Source: an uncultured Gammaproteobacteria bacterium
Lineage (GTDB): Bacteria; Pseudomonadota; Gammaproteobacteria; Pseudomonadales; DT-91
DNA: 9,071 bases
Direction: 5' to 3'
Assembly: GCA_929200485.1 (NCBI GenBank)
Contig: CAKMZU010000012.1
Location: forward strand, 14,036-23,106
Numbering within the stretch: the stretch's first letter is position 1; the number at the start of each line of letters is the position of its first letter. Below the pieces are notes generated by a model. That model had not been told where the DNA came from. It worked only from the letters and a program-made list of their open reading frames with translations, and made no database searches. Shown in pieces: positions 5,044-9,071 of this stretch. The position numbers and the translations under genes were made by a program.

Positions 5044-7659
5044 TTAAAAACGAATTTTCATATTGCGTATTTGATCGCCATACTTTTCAAGGCGCTTCCT
5101 GGCATTTTGATCTGCCGTCTTTTTCAAAGTTTCTTCATTAACAATGCCTGATCCATCTCTCGCTAACACTAATCTGGATAAATCATTGGTATAGGTTTCA
5201 ACTGCGGTAGCCAGTTTTCCTGTTCCACGGTTAAAAACACTTTGATTGACAAAGTTAAGCAACTCTAATTGCAGCTCATCAGAGAGTTTAAGAAATTTTT
5301 CGTAATTATTATTGGCCTGATCTACATTCAAGACTTTTTCTGTTTCAGATTCCAAAGAGGCTAAATACGAATCCAGCGCATTATGAAACTTTATCAAACT
5401 GTCAATATTACTATTGGGGCTGACCTGAAATAGTTTTAATTGCTCAGTATTTTCTTTTAACTGGAATCGAATAGCACTTAAGCGGGTATTATCATCTACA
5501 ATCCCTTGAAGATCCGCTAGATTAGTTATGTTTAGCCCTTGGTATTTTTTGTTGATCTCACTAATAAATTCTTCCGTTCTGCTTATTTTGTCGCCACGGA
5601 GTTTTTTTTCCATTTCTGTGCGTTGAAAAGAATGCTGCACAGTAGAAACCGTGCCTCTGAGTATGCCAGACACCGTTGCAATGACTGCTGTAATAGCTAA
5701 AGTCACACCAACAGGGACAAGAATGGGCATAGCTATTAATAAAAAGTTCTTGGTTTTACTGTTCAAATCGACAGATTGGTTGATGACATAATCCTCATCA
5801 TCATCATCATCATAATCGTTATTCCCTTCTTTTAGTGATGATCGATTCAATAAAATGATTGATAGTTTTTTAGCATTATAGGTGTCGCCATCACGCATCC
5901 CCTCTACGATCAATTCATTTAAAAAATACTTATCACTGTTAGTTTTCTCTTTCATAAAATCATGAAACTCACTGACTTTATCAAATGAGAATGATTGAAC
6001 AGGATCGGTACCATCAATGACAACATTCATCGACACACTGTCATCTTCATTAACAATGATTTCACTGATAATCTCTGAATGTCTGACTTGTGCATTGGTT
6101 TTTGGGTAGCGCGTTTTAATAAATGCTCGATTGTCGAACACTTCCGATGCAATACCCATCGTTAAGGTTTTATCATTGATTTCCATATTGGCAATCGGAT
6201 GAATACCTGGCATTGAAATAGAGAAAAGCGTGCTTGCGTCAGGCGAAACAACTTCTGTAAATAATGAATGAAACTTGGGGCTATCGCCTGCGAGCTGGTA
6301 GCCTTGAATATTCACCATTTGCCCTTCGGTTAATTTAAGCAGGCTATTATCAAAGCCAAGATCATGAGGGAAATAATTAGGGTAATTTGAACTGAACTGG
6401 TCGACATTATTGTACGACAAAGGATGTAGAATATTTTCATCGTCCGTTGCTTTATTCACCACTGCCAGCAAACGGGATGGGCGTATAAGAAAATGTTTGA
6501 TCTCAAAAGATCGCGTATCTATTACTGCCCAAATTCGTTGGCCCGTTTCCAGTTTTATTGCCAGTTTCGCTGACTCATCAATACCCTTAAAGTATCGAGA
6601 GGCAGTTGGAACAATACTGAATGACTTATTAATCAATTTTCGTTGCATAGGTAAACCATAATGTCCTTCATCCTGGTAAAACCCCGTTAACGTGACCTTT
6701 TCTCCACTACTTGAGACGATAACCCCGCTAAAGATCTTAAAGCTTGAAGCTTTTTCAAGTGCATAAAACGTAGACAAATCCAGGGAAAATCCACGCTCTT
6801 CAAGGTTCATGTCAGCATCAAAAAATGACCAATAGTCCTTTTTGCCATACCTGATACTGCTTTGTTTAACCCCGTCAATGTAGATATCGGCAGAATTCGT
6901 TTTTATCGCATAATTTATTTTATTTTCTGGTTTTTTTGGTTGAACTTTGTGAGCGTGAATTAACGATAAATGCTGCTCTGTTACTTCACTGGTAATACCT
7001 TCCATCAGGACTTTATTATTGGACGGTTCGTGACTTACCTTAATTTGTGGTGTAAACATAATGCCGAGTTTACTATGAGGCAAAGGCACATAACGTGTTG
7101 AAGCTTCCACATCCAGTTCAATCGTCATTTGCTGGATTTTACCAGATTCAACTTTTAATTTTTCATCACCGGCAATATAAGCTTCAACGGTAAATTCACT
7201 TCGCTCCTCTGGAATGCTATTTAATACAGCATCAACGAGCGGAAGGTCTGCATCACCTTGGTTTGATGGTCTTATGACGGCATTTTCCATCGAAAACATA
7301 AGTAATACACGGTCATAAATACCTGCAGGGATGTGTTGATTGATGGCTAAAAAATAGGATTGTTCCTGCAGTGAACTATGGTCTACACCAATTAAATTGC
7401 CCGGTGCTGTCAGCGCATACGATTCATCAGTGACGCTATTGATAATAATAATTTGCCTGATTTTAAAATAAAAATTATTAAACGGTATATTATTAATCCC
7501 TAAATTTGCAATTAACGTCCCCAGACCTTCATCATTGATCAATGCCACATTTTGTTCTTCTTCAAAATTATAAAAATCTTCGACATTGGATTTTTTTTCT
7601 TTTTTATCGCACGATAATAGAAAAAAACTGGCAAGAAAAATAAAAAGTAATTGCTTCAC
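5044..7659 (-). CDS. Large lipoprotein with DUF4382-like N-terminus, internal membrane segment and helical C-terminus
   Basis: The 871-residue protein starts with a lipoprotein signal peptide, lipobox LLSC (Cys17), followed by Asp at +2 and a charged stretch. In E. coli-like sorting, Asp at +2 favours retention in the inner membrane. Residues about 38-210 form a DUF4382-like beta domain (INQHIPAGIYDRVLLMFSM, 106-124; IMFTPQIKV, 200-208). Residues 215-610 are beta-rich and look like DUF5666-type repeats (FSGVIVSSSGEKVTLTG, LTEGQMVNIQGY). Next come an acidic run (615-623), a hydrophobic membrane segment (about 638-666) and a C-terminus predicted mostly helical or coiled-coil (675-870), in which no catalytic motif is recognised. 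The order mirrors the convergent kinase lipoprotein, so the two probably share an ancestral scaffold with different ends. The start is GTG at 7659: an in-frame TGA lies three codons upstream, and a weak GAGAA sits 9 nt before it. The function is unknown; a structural partner or toxin-like role is inference. Confidence 0.8.
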   Translation of the reverse strand: MKQLLFIFLASFFLLSCDKKEKKSNVEDFYNFEEEQNVALINDEGLGTLIANLGINNIPFNNFYFKIRQIIIINSVTDESYALTAPGNLIGVDHSSLQEQSYFLAINQHIPAGIYDRVLLMFSMENAVIRPSNQGDADLPLVDAVLNSIPEERSEFTVEAYIAGDEKLKVESGKIQQMTIELDVEASTRYVPLPHSKLGIMFTPQIKVSHEPSNNKVLMEGITSEVTEQHLSLIHAHKVQPKKPENKINYAIKTNSADIYIDGVKQSSIRYGKKDYWSFFDADMNLEERGFSLDLSTFYALEKASSFKIFSGVIVSSSGEKVTLTGFYQDEGHYGLPMQRKLINKSFSIVPTASRYFKGIDESAKLAIKLETGQRIWAVIDTRSFEIKHFLIRPSRLLAVVNKATDDENILHPLSYNNVDQFSSNYPNYFPHDLGFDNSLLKLTEGQMVNIQGYQLAGDSPKFHSLFTEVVSPDASTLFSISMPGIHPIANMEINDKTLTMGIASEVFDNRAFIKTRYPKTNAQVRHSEIISEIIVNEDDSVSMNVVIDGTDPVQSFSFDKVSEFHDFMKEKTNSDKYFLNELIVEGMRDGDTYNAKKLSIILLNRSSLKEGNNDYDDDDDEDYVINQSVDLNSKTKNFLLIAMPILVPVGVTLAITAVIATVSGILRGTVSTVQHSFQRTEMEKKLRGDKISRTEEFISEINKKYQGLNITNLADLQGIVDDNTRLSAIRFQLKENTEQLKLFQVSPNSNIDSLIKFHNALDSYLASLESETEKVLNVDQANNNYEKFLKLSDELQLELLNFVNQSVFNRGTGKLATAVETYTNDLSRLVLARDGSGIVNEETLKKTADQNARKRLEKYGDQIRNMKIRF
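5795..5812 (+). repeat. TCA trinucleotide repeat encoding an Asp run
   Basis: Six TCA units in tandem on the plus strand read as GAT (Asp) codons in the minus-strand lipoprotein, giving most of the acidic run at residues 615-623, just before the membrane segment. Copy-number change would alter Asp number without shifting the frame. Confidence 0.7.
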
Positions 7660-7690
7660 AATTGATCATTCTCAAAAAAACATTAAAAAA

Positions 7691-7696
7691 AGTATA
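7691..7696 (-). promoter_or_regulatory. -10 element for the minus-strand lipoprotein gene
   Basis: TATACT on the minus strand (one mismatch to TATAAT) lies 31 bp upstream of the GTG at 7659, giving a leader of about 25 nt. The -35 region (around 7714-7720) matches consensus poorly. Confidence 0.35.
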
Positions 7697-7756
7697 GGTT
7701 AGTTTCCCTCGATTTATAGAACTTTACGCGCTTAAAGAAGTCTTAATCTGATAACT

Positions 7757-7762
7757 TATAAT
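7757..7762 (+). promoter_or_regulatory. -10 element for the small membrane protein gene
   Basis: A perfect TATAAT lies 15 bp upstream of the ATG at 7778. Transcription from it would leave a leader of only about 9 nt, nearly leaderless, so either the true promoter is elsewhere or the message has a very short leader. TTAAAG (7732-7737) is a weak -35 at 19-bp spacing. Confidence 0.3.
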
Positions 7763-7777
7763 GGATGTAAATATCAA

Positions 7778-8260
7778 ATGAAAAAAATCTTTGTCTTAAT
7801 ATCGATTACAACTTTAAGTTTTCTTAATATTCATAGCTTTGCCAGCGTTGCAATTTTACCTCCTGCGCTGCAAGCGCTCGGCATGACCCATACTGCGCTA
7901 GATACTTCTGATAAGCTTTATAAGTTAAATAAAAACACTGGTCACTCAGATGAAGAATTTTTTCGTAAATATCGCTATGCATTATTGATTAGTACTGCAG
8001 TTGTGTTTACAGGGTTTACTGCTGCTTTTATCTGGGATCAGAGAAATGCCTATCTTGATCGAAAGCAAGAGAAGCTTGATAAAAAAGAAAAGGCTGCAGC
8101 AAAAGTGAAAGCAGACAAAGACTTAAGTGAATACAGAACACTCAAGCTCTATCAATTGCAAAAAAATGCTAATCCAAAATTTTCAGATCCAGAAGTTGAA
8201 AGTGCCCTAAAGGAACGCTTTTCTGGCATAACTTCAGGCTTTGCTCTGTCTACTCTTTAA
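7778..8260 (+). CDS. Small exported single-pass membrane protein, unknown family
   Basis: The 160-residue product is not recognised. It has an N-terminal signal peptide (1-22, cut likely after HSFA), a short exported stretch with SDEEFFRKYRYA (57-68), one clear membrane segment (about 67-86, ending FIWDQRN) and a highly charged Lys/Ala/Glu helix (90-115, probably coiled coil). Basic residues follow the second segment, so the charged C-terminus is probably cytoplasmic and the short N-terminal loop periplasmic. The gene diverges from the lipoprotein gene at 7659 across a 118-bp shared control region. It overlaps the gene on the other strand by 27 bp at the 3' end. The ribosome binding site is weak (GGA about 12 nt upstream); ATG at 7778 is preferred because it gives a canonical MKK signal peptide. 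Its position makes it a possible accessory or immunity protein of the neighbouring lipoprotein, but nothing in the sequence proves that. Confidence 0.72.
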   Translation: MKKIFVLISITTLSFLNIHSFASVAILPPALQALGMTHTALDTSDKLYKLNKNTGHSDEEFFRKYRYALLISTAVVFTGFTAAFIWDQRNAYLDRKQEKLDKKEKAAAKVKADKDLSEYRTLKLYQLQKNANPKFSDPEVESALKERFSGITSGFALSTL

Positions 8261-8944
8261 ATAATGGAGAAGGTGGTGAAGAAATGTGAAATATTTGTCT
8301 TCTCTGTCTTCTATGTTTTCGATATCAGCGTCAACACGTTGAAATGCCGGCGGCTTGAGCCATTCTGAAAAGACGGAAGGTAATTCTGGTAAGTTATTCT
8401 TCAACTCATTATATCTTTCACAACCCAAATCTTCTAATCTGTCTTCGGCTTTAACATCTGCATAAAAAGCTCTTGTTATTCTACTGTGTGCAAGATTTGA
8501 GCCACGATAGTCATAAGTAGCATTCTCTTGGTCTGTGAAATGCCTTGGAACAGCTCTTCCATTCTCGTTATTAAAATCATATATAACAATTGTGGCATTA
8601 TCTGGAATCGTTTCTCTACCGGTATCTAATTTAGCCAACCCTTCAAATATATAAGCAAGATAATACCTTGGTGTTTTTGATGTTGCGTAGACATAAACTC
8701 CACTGGCAATAAAAGAGTTATCAAACATTTTGTATGATGGAATAGTAATTTCTTCTTTGGGGAGGTCTTTAACTTGAATTTTGACGTCTGGGGAGAGGAA
8801 TTCAAATTTACTTATCCTTGAAGAATCTGATTCTGACGAAGGGTTGTTTGTACCGGATAATACATTTTTACAGTAGGTTATAAGAATAAAGCTGCAAGCA
8901 AGAAACAGAAGTCTAGAGTTGGGTGATAACTTATTGGAAAGCAT
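8234..8944 (-). CDS. Exported or lipid-anchored protein of unknown family
   Basis: The 236-residue product is not recognised. The N-terminus has a basic stretch and a hydrophobic core (12-24), with Cys17 and Cys25. Neither sits in a good lipobox (FLAC, ITYC), so it may be a signal peptide, a signal anchor or an atypical lipoprotein. A Ser/Asn-rich spacer (28-43) follows. A compact domain then runs from about residue 45 to 200 with SGVYVYATSKTPRYYLAYIF (81-100), ATIVIYDFNNENGR (117-130) and YDYRGSNLAHSRITRAFY (144-161). The C-terminus is helical (HHLLHYLKSR). The ATG is well supported by AGGAG (8953-8949) 4 nt upstream, the best ribosome binding site on the minus strand. The gene is convergent with the small membrane protein gene and overlaps it by 27 bp. 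VYVYATSKT is faintly like the STS strand of ADP-ribosyltransferases, but no catalytic Glu motif is evident and no function is assigned. Confidence 0.75.
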   Translation of the reverse strand: MLSNKLSPNSRLLFLACSFILITYCKNVLSGTNNPSSESDSSRISKFEFLSPDVKIQVKDLPKEEITIPSYKMFDNSFIASGVYVYATSKTPRYYLAYIFEGLAKLDTGRETIPDNATIVIYDFNNENGRAVPRHFTDQENATYDYRGSNLAHSRITRAFYADVKAEDRLEDLGCERYNELKNNLPELPSVFSEWLKPPAFQRVDADIENIEDREDKYFTFLHHLLHYLKSRQSKA

Positions 8945-9048
8945 AGTTCTCCTCTTTTCATGTTTCTCTTAACAATAAATATCTGGAGCGTAAACTAAAA
9001 GCCTTGGAACAATATTATGATTTTTTTTATAAAATTAAGTTCATCTAA

Positions 9049-9065
9049 ATTTCAGCCACTGAAAT
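9049..9065. repeat. Inverted repeat upstream of the 8234-8944 gene
   Basis: ATTTCAG-CCA-CTGAAAT is a perfect inverted repeat with 7-bp arms and a 3-bp centre, about 105 bp upstream of the ATG at 8944. It could be an operator or the hairpin of a terminator for a gene beyond the right edge. The rest of 8945-9071 is very AT-rich, with no convincing promoter. Confidence 0.35.
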
Positions 9066-9071
9066 AATATT

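Noticed and set aside
6410..6661. Plus-strand open frame inside the second lipoprotein gene
   Set aside because: It is fully contained in the 871-residue minus-strand gene, with no ribosome binding site or protein features.
7761..7777. ATG at 7761 as start of the small membrane protein
   Set aside because: It is out of frame with the 7778 gene and runs into TGA within a few codons.

Overview
The window is AT-rich DNA, most likely from a gammaproteobacterium. The evidence is lipoprotein signal peptides, a TonB-dependent outer-membrane receptor, ordinary Shine-Dalgarno and sigma70-like sites, and a receptor that looks like the OprC/NosA copper-receptor family. No rRNA, tRNA, CRISPR array, transposase or integrase was seen.

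Layout. Positions 1-591 (minus) hold the N-terminal part of a TonB-dependent, probably copper-specific receptor that runs off the left edge. Positions 592-1063 have no conventional gene. They contain a small palindrome, a stretch open on both strands that looks like a dispersed repeat or gene relic, and an extended -10 promoter. Positions 1064-4186 (plus) encode a 1040-residue lipoprotein: lipobox, DUF4382-like beta domain, DUF5666-like beta repeats, a glycine-rich membrane segment, a low-complexity linker, a HipA/PI3K-PI4K-like kinase domain and a helical tail. Its TAG stop is followed in the same frame, with no other stop, by the next reading frame (4220-4954). That frame has no ribosome binding site and begins with a motif also found in the lipoprotein tail, so the two look like one long gene cut by an in-frame amber codon. 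Convergent to it, 5044-7659 (minus) encodes a second large lipoprotein of the same general plan but with an unrelated helical C-terminus. Divergent from that is a small single-pass membrane protein (7778-8260). It overlaps tail-to-tail with an unrecognised exported protein (8234-8944, minus).

Interpretation (inference). Everything from 1064 to 8944 encodes envelope or exported proteins of mostly unknown family, arranged around two lipoproteins that share an N-terminal scaffold and differ at the C-terminus. This layout (constant export/anchor part, membrane segment, linker, variable C-terminal enzyme) is what polymorphic toxin or effector systems look like. The kinase domain, and a possible but weak ADP-ribosyltransferase-like domain after the amber codon, would be the active ends. 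No immunity protein can be named with confidence; the small membrane protein and the 8234-8944 product are the candidates by position only.
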